Assembly (NCBI RefSeq): GCF_029873635.1
Contig: NC_080423.1
Span: 89,325,191 to 89,389,190, forward strand
DNA from: Malania oleifera
Taxonomy: Eukaryota > Streptophyta > Magnoliopsida > Santalales > Ximeniaceae
Length of the DNA: 64,000 nt
Reading direction: 5' to 3'
Shown: positions 39,301 to 50,849 of the stretch, piece after piece
Layout: each line of letters starts with the position of its first letter
Position numbering within the stretch: position 1 is the stretch's first letter
Made by a program: the position numbers and the translations under genes
The notes under the pieces: model-generated
Told to the model about the DNA's origin: nothing
Databases searched by the model: none
The model's input: the letters and a program-made list of their open reading frames with translations, nothing else

Positions 39301-40790
39301 GTTGTCACTTTGTTTATCTTTCGGTAATCAATACACATCCTCATTGACCCGTCTTTCTTTTTCACGAAAAGCACTGGTGCTCCCAAGATGACACACTGGG
39401 TCTGATAAATCTTTTGTCCAGTAATTCATGTAACTACTCCTTCAATTCCTTCAATTCAATTGGAGCCATTCTGTAAGGAGCCTTAGAAATTGGTGCCATA
39501 CCTGGGAGTAAGTCAATGGCAAATTTGATTTCATGGTCGGGAGGCAACCCAAGTAAATCTTATGGGAATACATCAAAGAATTCCCTTACTACTAGGATAT
39601 CTTCAAACTTTAATTCTCTCTCGGGTGCACCCTTCACACAAGCTAGGTACCCCTGACATCCCTTCAGTAATAACCTTTTTACATGAGTAGCTGACAATAT
39701 CTGTAGTGAAGAACGCACGCACGATGCAACAAACCTATACTCCTACTCCCCAGGAGGTCTGAACACTATTTATTTCCTGTAACAATCAATACTGGCATAG
39801 TTGGCGGCTAGCCAGTCCATTCCCAAAAATTACATCAAACTAGTGCATGTCAAACACTACTAGATCGGCTAGTAGCAATTTTCCCTGAATATCCACTGGA
39901 TAACCCTTAAGCACTTTTCTACATACCACTAATGTTCTTGTCGGTGCAGCCACAGATAGTTTGGCTTATAATGGCTGAGTTTTTCTCCCACACAATTTGA
40001 TATATCCTAGAGATATAAAAGAATGCGTGGCTCTTGAATCAAATAACACAACAGCTTTATTTAAAAACATAACAATAGTACCTGTCACCACATCTCCTAC
40101 ATTTTCTGCATCTCCCAGGGTAAGTGAATAAACCCACGCGTGGGCGGTATTCCTCTGCCGGCTGCCTCAGGGTGCTTGATTGTTTCTCTGGAATTGTCTA
40201 GGAGTAGGCACATTACCTGGCAACGCACGACAATCTCGTGCCATGTGACCAAGTCTACCACACTGATAATAGACATTCATTCCAGTTCGACATTCCCCCT
40301 CGTGCCTCTTGTTACATGTAGGACAAGTAGGGTATGATTGATTACCTTGATACACTCACCTCCCTATCTCCTGTCTCTGGCCCTCACTGTTATTGTTCCT
40401 TCTCCATGGACCCTGACTTGTACTTGCTTGAAAGCCAGGAGGCGTGGGTCTCTTCCTCTGACTCTGTACCCCTGCATTTCTTTGAAGACTTGTCTCTATC
40501 ACCGTGGTTTTATCCACTAACTCTGAAAAATTCTAAACCTGGAAAGCTAGCACTTGCTTGTAGATACCCTGCCTCAAGCCTTTTTCAAATCTCCGTGCTT
40601 TCTTTGACTCCTCTGGAATCATATATGGGGCGAAGAGAGACAATTCAATTAATTTAACTACATACTGTTGGACTGTCAGGTGCCCTTGGGTCAAGTTCGG
40701 AAACTCCTTCGCTTTAGCATCCTTAGTGGTAGCGGGGAAGTACCAATCAAAGATATTTAAGTGAAGTTGAATTAAAGCACACAAAATGCA
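36359..40790 (-). pseudogene. Ty3/gypsy Tekay-like chromovirus, internal region, 5' truncated
   Basis: Minus-strand order: gag (40784-40533; WYFPATTKDAKAKEF, FAPYMIP), zinc knuckle (40355-40167; YYQCGRLGHMARDC), protease (about 40080-39780; VVLFDSRATHSFIS, where the usual DSGA has become DSRA), reverse transcriptase (39400-38660; [12 protein letters not shown], and [15 protein letters not shown] with the catalytic Asp pair intact), RNase H (38590-38223; ITDHKILKYFF, DALSRK), HHCC zinc domain (38018-37824), integrase (37742-37023; FHPQTDGQLERTIQ, YNNSYQ) and chromodomain remnants (about 36910-36708; DEVLVQILNRKEQELRNK, PLVKVLRHNH). Stops and the DSRA change show it is inactive. The polypurine tract and LTR B follow. 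Upstream gag and the 5' LTR are missing beyond about 40790. Confidence 0.9.
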
Positions 40791-43700
40791 GCCTAACCAA
40801 TGTGGATGAAAGGTTTGGCGTGCACCCTTTGTAATTTACTAAGTTCATGCATGTGATTACATGTCCCTCAGTTATTTTCCATATTTTTTTTTCGATTCTC
40901 GTGAGAACTCCTGCCACCGACGAGCTCTTCGGACCGCTCGGTGTGACACCAAACCCACGGGGCGGCGACCTTCCCCCCCCCCCCCCCCTTATGCGCCTCC
41001 CATGTAAATCAAGGTGCGATCACGATTTTTGAGTGTCGATTGGATGTTCGTCAAATCTAAGCCTAGGACCCATGTCAGGTTATAGGTTACAGGATCTTAT
41101 CAAACTTGGTCAACTATTAATTCTGTTTGAGTCAAGTGTGTCTAGCAGGACTCGAATACACGATGCTCCGATTTTATGTGCCAACGTCTTTTTATCGTGC
41201 CATGCGCATGGGTCAGGAAAGGGGAGAACACAATTTGTGGAGCAATTATTAACTCCATAGTTCAGTCATTGTCCAACTAAAAAATCTAGGACACAATGCT
41301 ACGCGTGCTTCAGCTAGCACCCCTCATCAAATTAAACATTGCCTTTACAGATTGTCTCATGAAAAGTATTTCTCGTGAATTTCATTAATTGCCACCATCA
41401 CCATGGCTTTTGCCCCGGTGGCTTGATGGGATTTGATAATACACGCATACAAATGATTGATTATAAAAGCGAGTTTTTTAATTATTCATTTTTTTTCTAT
41501 GCTTTGTTTGTGAGGCTTTACATAGAATTTAGTAGTCTATATTTATGGCATTGTTCAATGTTCTCAATTTTCTAAAAATCTTTTCAAAAAGTTTTTGATG
41601 ATTTAGAACTTCAACTTGGATGAGCCCTCAAAAATATTCAAACACCAAATTAGGAAAATGAAAACATTACCATTCATCTATTGACGCGTTATTGATAATT
41701 CACCAAACAAATCACAACTGAAAGAATCGAACCGAAAACCTTAAGGTCAGTAAATCCCAAATTTGCTTTCACCACTTGAGCTTCAATTTTCAAGGTCTGT
41801 CTGAATGAAAACTATTACTTGGAAAATGAAAAAAAAATATATTTTTTCATTATATTTTCTATTTTTACCAAGTATTATTAAAATAAAAATTTAATTTAAT
41901 ATTATTAATAATCAAGGACAATCAAATGTCATTATGTATAAAATTAATATTTTTTTCATTATTTTTTTTTCGCTTTTTACATTTCTTGATGATTAACCAA
42001 ACATGTAAAGGAGATTTTTTTTTTTTTTCAAATTTTTCTTTCTTTACCCTAAAATCTTTTAGGTTGGAAATGAAACTTCAAACTAATTATATTACTTTTA
42101 CTATCAAATCCTTCTGACCATTAAACAAGGATAGAATCATAATAGCATTAGAGATGTTATGCTTTTTGGAAAAAAATATATGTTGCTTTGAATGTATGTA
42201 TTTGTTAATTTAATAAAATATTCTTAATATATGTTTGGAAATATAAATTTTGGTCATTAAATTTAAATTTGTGTGAAATTGGACAAAACTTGTAACATAA
42301 AATTGTATAAATCTTATTAAAAATTTACAAGAATCCAAATCCAAAACATGAAATTGATCGTTCAAAACATTATATTAAATAATAAGTAAATAAATTTAAA
42401 AATTGTATTGGTGTAAAGGGAAATGTTTAGCATCTGAAATTACCCCATCCCATTGTTATAAATTGAAAAAGTTCAATAACTGTGGCAATCTTCTTCCTCC
42501 TGTTTTTCCCCTTGAATAAAATGTTTGGAAAAAATATTTGCATATTTTAATTTTTTAATAATATAAATATAAATGAAAATTAGGTATCGCAGCCACAAAT
42601 CGAATAGTTTTCGAGGATCAACCTTCGACCGCTGCCACCTGAGAAGAATCAAACAAAATAACTTGAAAGACCTGGGGTCTACTCCGGGAGATTACTTCGA
42701 TACATAAGTTAAAAATCGAGGGAGGTTTATATTGCAACAGTAAAGAAGAAAGGGTGAAAATGATATGCTTACCTTCTTTCGGAATATCCTTTCATAACGG
42801 CAGATGCCTGCCCTTTTAATTTTATATTTATGGGTGTATTATTATGTTAATAGGAGATTATGAATAATTTTAAGGGTATTTATGTGGGGGTGTTAATGGT
42901 GGTTTCTTAACCGTAACCCCTCATGAGCGTGCCTATTATTTTTGGATATATCATTAGGTAATTATTAAAATGTAAAGATTACTAATAAATTGTTAAAAAT
43001 TTTGATATAAAAAATTATTTGATGCTTTATAACAGAAATAAAATATTCTCAACTGCTATAAAAAGTAAATTTAACTTCTATATAAAATTTTCAAGTTCAA
43101 AATTTAGTCGGTCTAAAATAAAACGCATTTATTTTTCAAAACTAGAAGTAGGAAGTTTGGCTATGGGGCATGTATTTAGTTGTGGGTGCAACCAATGAAT
43201 AGTATAACTGAAAATGATGACAATTAGATATTTGTTGGGTTTTAAAATTTATAACTACCTAATAAAATTTATTTTAAAAATTTATTTAATGCAATATAAT
43301 AGGGGTAAATCATTCTAAACTGACAAAGAAGCACATTCTCAAATACTAAAGTTTCCAGAATGTCATCTTCATGTAAACCTAGAAAAGTGGATTAGGTCAA
43401 ATAATCCGTGGCGGATTAGCCAGATTATTAGATAATGATATTAAAATCCAAATTCAAGTCAATTCAATTGCGTAATTATGATGGTTTAGATGGACTAATC
43501 CATGGCAGATGATGGATAATTTATCATTACCATTCCTAATATGATTTTTTTAGCGATCCAATGAACAAATTATTTTGTAACATAACAACCGCAGTTACTT
43601 TTAAAATTATAATTTGGTAATTGTCAAATATTTAATAACCAATCACAAAATTATAATTTTTTATTTTTCAGATCACAAATTCATTGGCTTTTGTTTTGAT

Positions 43701-43980
43701 CAAGAGAAAATTGAGTATTTGGGCTTGACTTTGAATGCAAACATGAGGCAAATCTAGAGGTGCATACAATAATGCAAGAGTTGGGAGTGTGAGATTAGTC
43801 CTTGATCAATAAAGCTTATGTGATATGAATTGATGCCTAATAAGCATGAACATATGAGATTATCAATGCATTTAAATATTGAATTTTAGCATATATGAGG
43901 ATATCCATTAAATAAAAATCTAAATCTGCCAACCGACTCATTTAGAGGCGAACAAAAAAAGGTTAAATCATATTCGACTT
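40791..43980. other. Intergenic region, AT-rich, with a C16 run
   Basis: No gene was recognised. 40895-41000 is unusually GC-rich and holds 16 consecutive C (40973-40988). The rest is AT-rich; 42180-42380 has phrases of the GTTTGG/AAATCC type seen in other dispersed repeats here. The continuation of the copia gag cut at 34276 was looked for and not found. Confidence 0.5.
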
Positions 43981-45603
43981 TATTAGCCTGAGTGGTTACA
44001 TGATCATAATAGTCGTATTTTGATGATAAAAACTCATTAGTGGTTTTAAATTAAACTAATCTTTACATACTAAGTTGTAACAGGTATTAGTGGCGAAATC
44101 ACGCAGATACTGGTTTTAGTGCAAAGATTAAGCGAACATTCTCATAGGCAAAGATCTAGTGGACATTCAAGCAAAAAAGATTAAAGTGAACAGTCACTCA
44201 AAAGAACTTAAGCACATCCAATAAAGCAAATGTAAAGTCAAAGTGAACAATCACTTAGAACAATCACTCGGAAGAACAATCACTGGTGTTGTAACTCTTG
44301 TAGTATTGTTTTATGAATGTTTATTGAGCAAGAGTTAAGCAAATTGCATGTGCATACTAGTTCATAAGAGTATATAGGATTTCACTAAGTCATAAGTTTA
44401 ATACTCATGGTTTTCAAAGACAAAACAAAGAGCTCGATAAAAATATCTTATACTCAAATGTATTTTAATATGAGACAAGTTTTAAATCATCTTAGTATTG
44501 TAATATTTATAGACTTGCTCCCGATTGGGTTAAAACCTTATTTAAGCACCTAAAAATAAAGTTAATGAAGAAACAAGGCAAACTGTCGATGGTTTGGCTC
44601 AGGTGCATCGACGGTTTCAGATAGAGAGTTAAAAGGAATTTGGTCTGAATGAAACCGTTTGGCCCAAGTGCATCGATGGTTTCAGATAGAGAGTTAAAAG
44701 GAATTTGGTTTGAATGAAACCGTCCACGGTTTGAGCAAACCGTTGATGGTTTGGGGGAAACCGTCCATGGTTTGAGGGAAAACTCTCAACGATTTGGGGA
44801 ATCCATTGACGGTTTGCGTCGGGATTCTAAATCCAACGGCTATAAATGGCTAGTTTTCAAAGTATTTAATTATTTTATAAAACCAACAGCCATAAAACGG
44901 CTAGTAGTTTAATCTGCCTATAAATACAAGTCCAAAGACTTGTTTAAAGATAGATTTAGTAATTACATATAATTCCAAGCACACTACATTTTAGTTCATC
45001 ATCTTTGTACTTAACATTTCTCTTACTCTTTAATCTCGTTGTGATTCATTACTTTGAGAGAGTTGTGTGAGGTTTTCATTTTATCAAATATTAGCTCATT
45101 CAAGGAGCATTGTTGTTGTAATTTATATTCATCTTGTAAGGGTTTTTTTTTTTTTTTTGTGAACCTAGTGTTAAAGGGATTGGTTCCCTTGTTTGGACTC
45201 TGTGTGAGCAAAAGGGATTTGTTCCCGTGTGAAGGTTCTTGGTGAACTGAATTGTAAGGGTTCTTGGTGAACCTTGCTGAAAGGCTCTATGTGACCGTAA
45301 AGGGATTAGTTCCCTTGTGGTGTAAAGGCTTCTCCGCCGGTGAAGGAGATTGTGATAGTGGAATGAGAATCCTTGATTGTGTCTTAAGGCGTGGATGTAG
45401 GAAAGGGGTTGAACCACGTTAATATCGTTTGTCAAGCTTTTCTTCCCTATACTATTTAATTTATCTCTTGTGCATAGTTTACGTTTTATATATTATGATA
45501 TAATCATTTGTATCTTACTAAGATTTTATATTTTGTAGAGAAAAGCAAAAATATGCAAAAGAGTCTATTCATCCCCTTTCTAGACTCAACTCTAGGGCCA
45601 ATA
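43981..45603 (+). repeat. 5' LTR of a SIRE-like copia element
   Basis: The right end is set by the primer-binding site at 45605. The left end is placed at TATTAGCCTGAGTGG, a likely mutated TGTTGGCC-type start, followed by TATTTTGATGATAAA as in SIRE-like LTRs. Both termini appear to be TA instead of TG/CA. It has a palindrome array (44585-44810), a TATA box (CTATAAATAC, 44919-44928), and an R/U5 part (45240-45490) that matches 58505-58745 and, less well, 48880-49020. Confidence 0.65.
44585..44810. promoter_or_regulatory. Palindrome array (AAACCGTNNANGGTTT) upstream of the LTR TATA box
   Basis: Sites such as GTCGATGGTTT, ATCGACGGTTT, AAACCGTCCACGGTTT, AAACCGTTGATGGTTT and AAACCGTCCATGGTTT have centres near 44585, 44607, 44650, 44672, 44722, 44742, 44763, 44786 and 44805. 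Most neighbours are 19-23 bp apart. A direct duplication of about 62 bp (44606 and 44670) contributes two of the sites. The array ends about 110 bp upstream of CTATAAATAC. The GTTGATGGTTT form is shared with gypsy LTR B. Confidence 0.55.
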
Positions 45604-45604
45604 A

Positions 45605-45617
45605 TTGGTATCAGAGC
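45605..45617 (+). other. Primer-binding site (initiator tRNA-Met)
   Basis: TTGGTATCAGAGC directly follows the LTR, complementary to the 3' end of plant initiator tRNA-Met. Confidence 0.85.
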
Positions 45618-45661
45618 AAAGCGCTTACATTATCGGAGTAACTTCTAGAGTGAAAAGATCA

Positions 45662-47305
45662 ATGGAGTATATCATGAATACTTTCTCTCAAGGACATAGA
45701 TCACCAAGGTTCAATGGCACCAACTATCCAGCATAGAAGAATAGAATAACCATCTTCATTCAGTCACATGATCTTGAGATGTGGTAGGTCATCACAAATG
45801 GAGACTTCATATTTACCAAGAACAATGATAAAGATGAAAAAGTACAGAAATCAATAGAAGAGTTGTCAACCACAAAAAGAAGGTTAGTACAACTAAATTT
45901 TAAGACAAAGAATTTTCTTTATTGTGCACTAAGCGATGATGAGTACAATCGCATTTGTGGATGCAAAACTACAAAAGGTATATAGATTAAGCTCAAGGTC
46001 ACATATGAAGGTACGTCCCAACTTAAGAATTCTAAAATTTACATGCTAGTAAATAAGTATGAAATGTTTAAAATGGATGAAGAAGAAACAATCACATCCA
46101 TGCTCACTCAGTTCACACACATCATAAATGGATTAAAAGCACTTGGTAGAACTTATTCTATGGAGGATAACGTACAAAAAGTTCTCCGATCTTTACCCCG
46201 ACTCATGGCATGCTAAATCAACTGCCATTGAAGAAGCAAAGGATCTAACTAAAGTCTCACTTGATGAGTTAATTGGGTTACTTATGAACTATGAAATTAA
46301 GAAAAACACGACTTTGGATCCTAAGAAGCCTAGGAAGGATATAGGTATGACATTAAAATCAACTAGTTCAAATTACAAAGAAATGTTAGAGGAAGATAAA
46401 GATAGTGAGGATGATATAGAATCACTCACAAGAAAATTTAAAAAATTTCTTATAAAGAGATGACAGTTTGGTAAGCAAGCAAGAAGAGAGGAAGCAAGCA
46501 AAAATGATAGTATTTGGCGCTACAATTGCTAAAAGGTTGGGCATATAATGACGAATTTTCCATTAAACAAAAACAAAGGGAAATATCGATGAGGAGATTA
46601 TAATGTCATGAATGCTACTACTTGCGATGAAATCGATGGACTTTCCACCGATGATGAAATAAAGGAAGAAACTCATTTTTGCTTCGTGGCTAACAAATAA
46701 GAAGAGGTAAGTTCCAATGACGTTGAACTTACCTATGATGAATTAGAGATCACATGTATTAAATTAATCGAAGAATTAGTTGTGATCAAAAGAAGGAACA
46801 AAAGTTTGGAAGAAAAATTGTCAAAATGCAAACAGAATGAACCTTCTCTTTGTTCCATCTTGAAAGAAGAAAATAGTTCCTTTAAGAGGCAAAATGAGGA
46901 GTTTATTGCAAATTCTGAAGATTTGAAAAATCAAATTGAAAATTGTTTAAAAGAAAATGCACAATTGAAAAAGAAGATTGATGATGATAGTAAGATTATT
47001 TGTAAAATCACTAATGGGAAAGAAAACTTTAATAAGCCCTTAGGAACCCAGAGAAATAGATTTCACAAAAAGGGTTTGAGTTATGGTCTCTCTTATAATT
47101 CCCATGGTCACATTAATATCTCATCAAATAGGGCAAATAAGTCAAATCCTTCATATAGAAACAAGACTTGCTCATATTGTGAAAAGAAAGGTCACATCCA
47201 TTACACTTGCCCTTTTAGAGATGCTAGAGGCAAAGAAAGGAAGTTGGAATGGGTAGTTAAGAAGATAAAACCCTTGGGACCTAAGGAAGAATGGGTACCA
47301 AAAAG
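45662..47305 (+). pseudogene. SIRE-like copia gag, interrupted by LTR F
   Basis: It starts MEYIMNTFSQGHRSPRFNG 45 bp after the primer-binding site. A TAG replaces the conserved Trp in NYPA-KNRI (45736). It continues through MDEEETITSMLTQFTHIING (46074-46133), then shifts frame near 46145-46195. A first CCHC knuckle near 46515 is damaged (YNC-KVGHIMTNFP). A long coiled-coil-like stretch (46782-47000; LEEKLSKC, LKNQIENCLKENAQLKKK) precedes a second, intact knuckle CSYCEKKGHIHYTC (47167-47208). Two knuckles with a coiled coil are typical of large SIRE-like gag proteins. The frame ends at KEEWVPKS, where a second LTR (F) begins. Protease and pol are absent. Confidence 0.8.
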
Positions 47306-49052
47306 TGTTGACTCTATGAGTCCATTCCTATTTTGACAATGACAAATCACTTGGTATTTGACCTGTGCAATTGAGTTTGTGAACAGGATCTTGATGTAGA
47401 ATGCACGAACAGTAAACCTGTATGGAAGCCACGAGGAACCTAAAGTACATATGACTTTGCTCAATCCATGGAACTAAAAGAATAAAATGATGAAGAAGCA
47501 AGCTTCAAGTTCAAGATCTTCAATGGGAATGAGTATTTAGAATTGAATTTATTTACATATTTCATATAATATACTTCAAAGCTCAAACATTCCCTAGACT
47601 AACCTCAGGATTCATGCATTTCATGAAATATTCATTTACATTAGTTCTAGGCTGAATAAATTTTTTGAGGCAAATTTTGGTGGCCTCATCGATGAACGTA
47701 TGAAGGCCACTTGGTGATGAATAGTGTTGTCTCGTCAATGAAAAATACCGACAACCTAAAAAGTTCAGACAGTGCTCTCATCGACGAACTCATGGCCTTA
47801 TCGACAAACTCATGGCCTTGTCGACAAACGAGTGTAGAACACTCATCGATGAATGGTACGTTTGTTGACGAAGGTCACAGCGCAAAATGACGTTTCATCA
47901 CGGACATGGACGTAAAACCTTTATTTTTAAATGATCCTATGGCCAAGATTTAATCTGAGAGTGAGAACATTATTTAAACACACCCTAAACCCTAAAGACA
48001 AAAGAAGAACACTTTAGAGAGACTAATCTTGTGATCTTGTGCTAAGTGTGCCTCCACTCTAAAGAATTTGCCAATACTCTACTGCATCTAAAACTCTTTA
48101 GGCAAATCATCTCAGCTTTTCAAAGGAATTTCATCTACACATCTTGCAAGCATTCCTTGGTGATTGAAGTTTGATAAATAAGTGGTTGGTTTGTGATTCC
48201 AACATATATATACCTCAAAGTTGTTTTTCATACTCATAGATTTACTATTTTTATTGAGAAGAAGAATCTGTGTGTTATTACTTGAAAAATTTATTTGAGA
48301 AAGGATTTTGCTAAAGGTTGAATATTTGTGATATTCAAGTTTTTATTTTCATTCAAAGACTTGATATTTTGTTATTGTAGAAACTATTTGATTAAATTTT
48401 TAGAGCTTCTAAATATATATTTTGAGGAGTATCTTTTAAGAAGTTTGTTTAAATCTTTGCAAGATTCGAAGTTATATTTTTATTCAAAGATTTAAGGCTA
48501 CTAATTATTTGATAGTAAGAACATAGATCTGCGTATTATTCAAGATTATTTTTAAAAAGGATCTTAGTTTATATTCTTGCATAAAGTACTTTAAAATCAA
48601 ACCCTAAGTTTCTCCAAAGCATTTATATATAAAATCATTTTGGGGAGATATTGATTTGAGGGTAGATTTGTGAAGCGTCTCATTCTTCATATAAAGATCA
48701 TATTGATACATACATATTGAGCTTCAAGCTTTTATCATATGAGTATGTACTAAAATTTATATTGTACTCACTAACTTGGTTAGAAGCAATTTGAGTTTTG
48801 CAGAAATTGTAATTTTATATTGTATTCTCGGTTTGAGCTATGAATCTGGGTTGAGGAGGAAGCTACGCCTCTTGTAAGTAGCAGAATGTAAGGGAAGTTC
48901 TGTCCCAGTTAAAGGAGTGGATTTTTAGTGGAATCCTTGAGTGGGTTGCTCAAGGCAAGGATGTAGGTTGGGGTAGGCCAGACCTCGTAAAAACCGTGTT
49001 TGTCTTCTCTCTTCCCTTAACTCCTTTTAATTTCTGTTTGCATTTAACAACT
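47306..49052 (+). repeat. SIRE-like LTR 'F', inserted in gag, right end lost
   Basis: It begins TGTTGACTCTATGAG inside the gag frame, followed by TATTTTGACAATGACAAATC, the usual start of SIRE-like LTRs. It has a palindrome array (47688-47869), then TTATTTAAAC (47968) as a TATA-like box. Its R/U5 part (48880-49020; GTTGCTCAAGGC, AAGGATGTAGG) is a diverged copy of 45355-45420. It is cut near 49052 by gypsy LTR D, itself truncated at that edge. Confidence 0.7.
47688..47869. promoter_or_regulatory. Palindrome array (TCATCGACGAA) in LTR F
   Basis: Sites at 47688 (ATCGAT), about 47712, 47734, 47780, 47800, 47820 (GTCGAC), 47845 and 47864 are mostly 19-25 bp apart with one gap of 46. CATGGCCTTRTCGACAAAC occurs twice in tandem. 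The core resembles those of gypsy LTR A and the copia LTR at 33291-33846. Confidence 0.55.
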
Positions 49053-50710
49053 AATACTTATCAGGGCACTCACCTTACTCAGTAAGCCCTCAGGCAAAGA
49101 GTTTTACTTTGCCTCAATTATTTATGTTATTAACTCACATAAATTAATTTCTAAATTTCATCATTATCTATTTATCATTTTCCATTATTTCATTCATTTC
49201 TCATTTCAGCCCATCTTTATCATTCTTTCACTTTCCATTTCCATTTCCATTTCCAATTCACTATCTAGCACATGAGTGTCCTCGGTACCCAGTACCAATA
49301 TCGCGTCTATAACTCATGGCTGCCCTGAGGATCTTTTTTCTACGCCATGCTTCCCCCATGGTCAGGGTTGTGCAGCCTGAAGATTGGATCTAACGGCGGT
49401 TGGCCGACCTGGTTAAATCAAAATATTATATCATATATCCCGCGTCTGTAGTACAATTGGCCGACCTATAGCTTTGATCCAGACTTAGGGAGCACAACAA
49501 CTTTACTAAATGGCTCAGTCAATTGTCATGCCACACGCTCCAAGAGTCCGTGTGGTTGCTCTGTCACCACTTGCAACGGTATTGTGCTCAATATCACAAC
49601 CCATCATTAGGTTTTCCATCGCCATCCATCAGGGTTATCATTACCACATACTTGCAATCATTACGCGGTATTGACATTTCATCAATCACATCTCAATATT
49701 CATATTTCAATATACACATTTTAGAATTTCACATTTCAATTCTCACAATTCAATATTCATATTGCAGAATTTTACATTGCAATATTTCCCATTTCCATAT
49801 TCATAATTCAGAACTCATAGTTTAGTGTTCCCCTTTCATTGTTCTCATTTCAACATTCATTTCATTCTCATGCTAGCATATAACTCATTTCACGTTTTTC
49901 AGTACTTCTCAACATGATCAAATCAATATTCATACTTTTTTCGTTTTCATAGAAATAATTCTACTCACATATATACATCACATTTTATCATTTCCCAGTA
50001 CACATACTAGTACTTTCATATTTCATCATTTCCCAATAAAAATACGCAACATTATATAACACATTTTAGTATTTGTCATATGCCACAAAATTTCATCTGA
50101 TACTCATTGCATACTAGTTTTCAGGGAAAATACTGTAACTTCAATTTTCACATAATTAATCAATAATCACAAATTATTGCTATAATTTATTCCCCTTACT
50201 TGACTTACTGAGATCTCGCTAAAATACCCAAATTCTACGCCTTGCGACGTTCGACGGTCAAAACCCTGAAATTCACATTTTTCACAGACCAATCAATTCA
50301 ACTCCTCAAAATAATAATAATTTTAATATTTATTAGGCCCACACACTCCCAATACTAATTAATCTTTAAAAATAATTAACTGACCTATTTCCACTATCCT
50401 ACCCTAACTTTAGAGTGGTGCCTAGGAAACCCAAATTAAAAATCTGCTATGGCCAACATGACGAGGATCGAACCTAGGACCCTATGGTGGTGTCTGATCG
50501 TTGATTTGGCTAGAGATTTAAGGAAAAAATTGAGGAAAGAGAGGGAGTATACCTTACCCCTAAGAGTATAGCCTACGTCGCTCTTACGACAAATCCACTC
50601 CACTGAAAATGTTAGTGGCGGAGAATGGAACGTAGGGGTACCTTCCATTTTCCGATTGGTCGAGTACTGGAGAAGAAATTGAGGAGAGAGAGAAGGAGGT
50701 ACAGAGGAGT

Positions 50711-50784
<74 letters not shown>

Positions 50785-50849
50785 AGTGCTCTCTACAATT
50801 TGAATTTCCTGAAGCATCTCTCAGATGTGTTATATATATATTTCCATGC
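49053..50849 (-). repeat. Gypsy LTR 'D', larger segment, left-truncated
   Basis: It matches LTR C from CTTATCAGGGCACTCACC onwards (49058 against 985) through GGTTATCATTACCACATAC (49638 against 1480). The right part (50190-50700) matches the C terminal segment at 4150-4660. It is split from its 28-bp terminus (53131-53158) by solo LTR E1, which sits beside its TATA-like TATATATATA (50831-50840). Confidence 0.75.
50716..50782. repeat. (GA)n microsatellite in LTR D
   Basis: About 33 perfect GA units. In the sense (minus) direction this is a (CT)n leader about 50 bp downstream of the TATA-like box. Confidence 0.9.

Noticed and set aside
41130-41200. tRNA-like phrase AGGACTCGAATACACGATG
   Set aside because: No acceptor stem, anticodon arm or A box could be drawn around it.
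41690-41790. GAATCGAACCGAAAACC resembling a tRNA T-arm
   Set aside because: The rest of a cloverleaf is missing.
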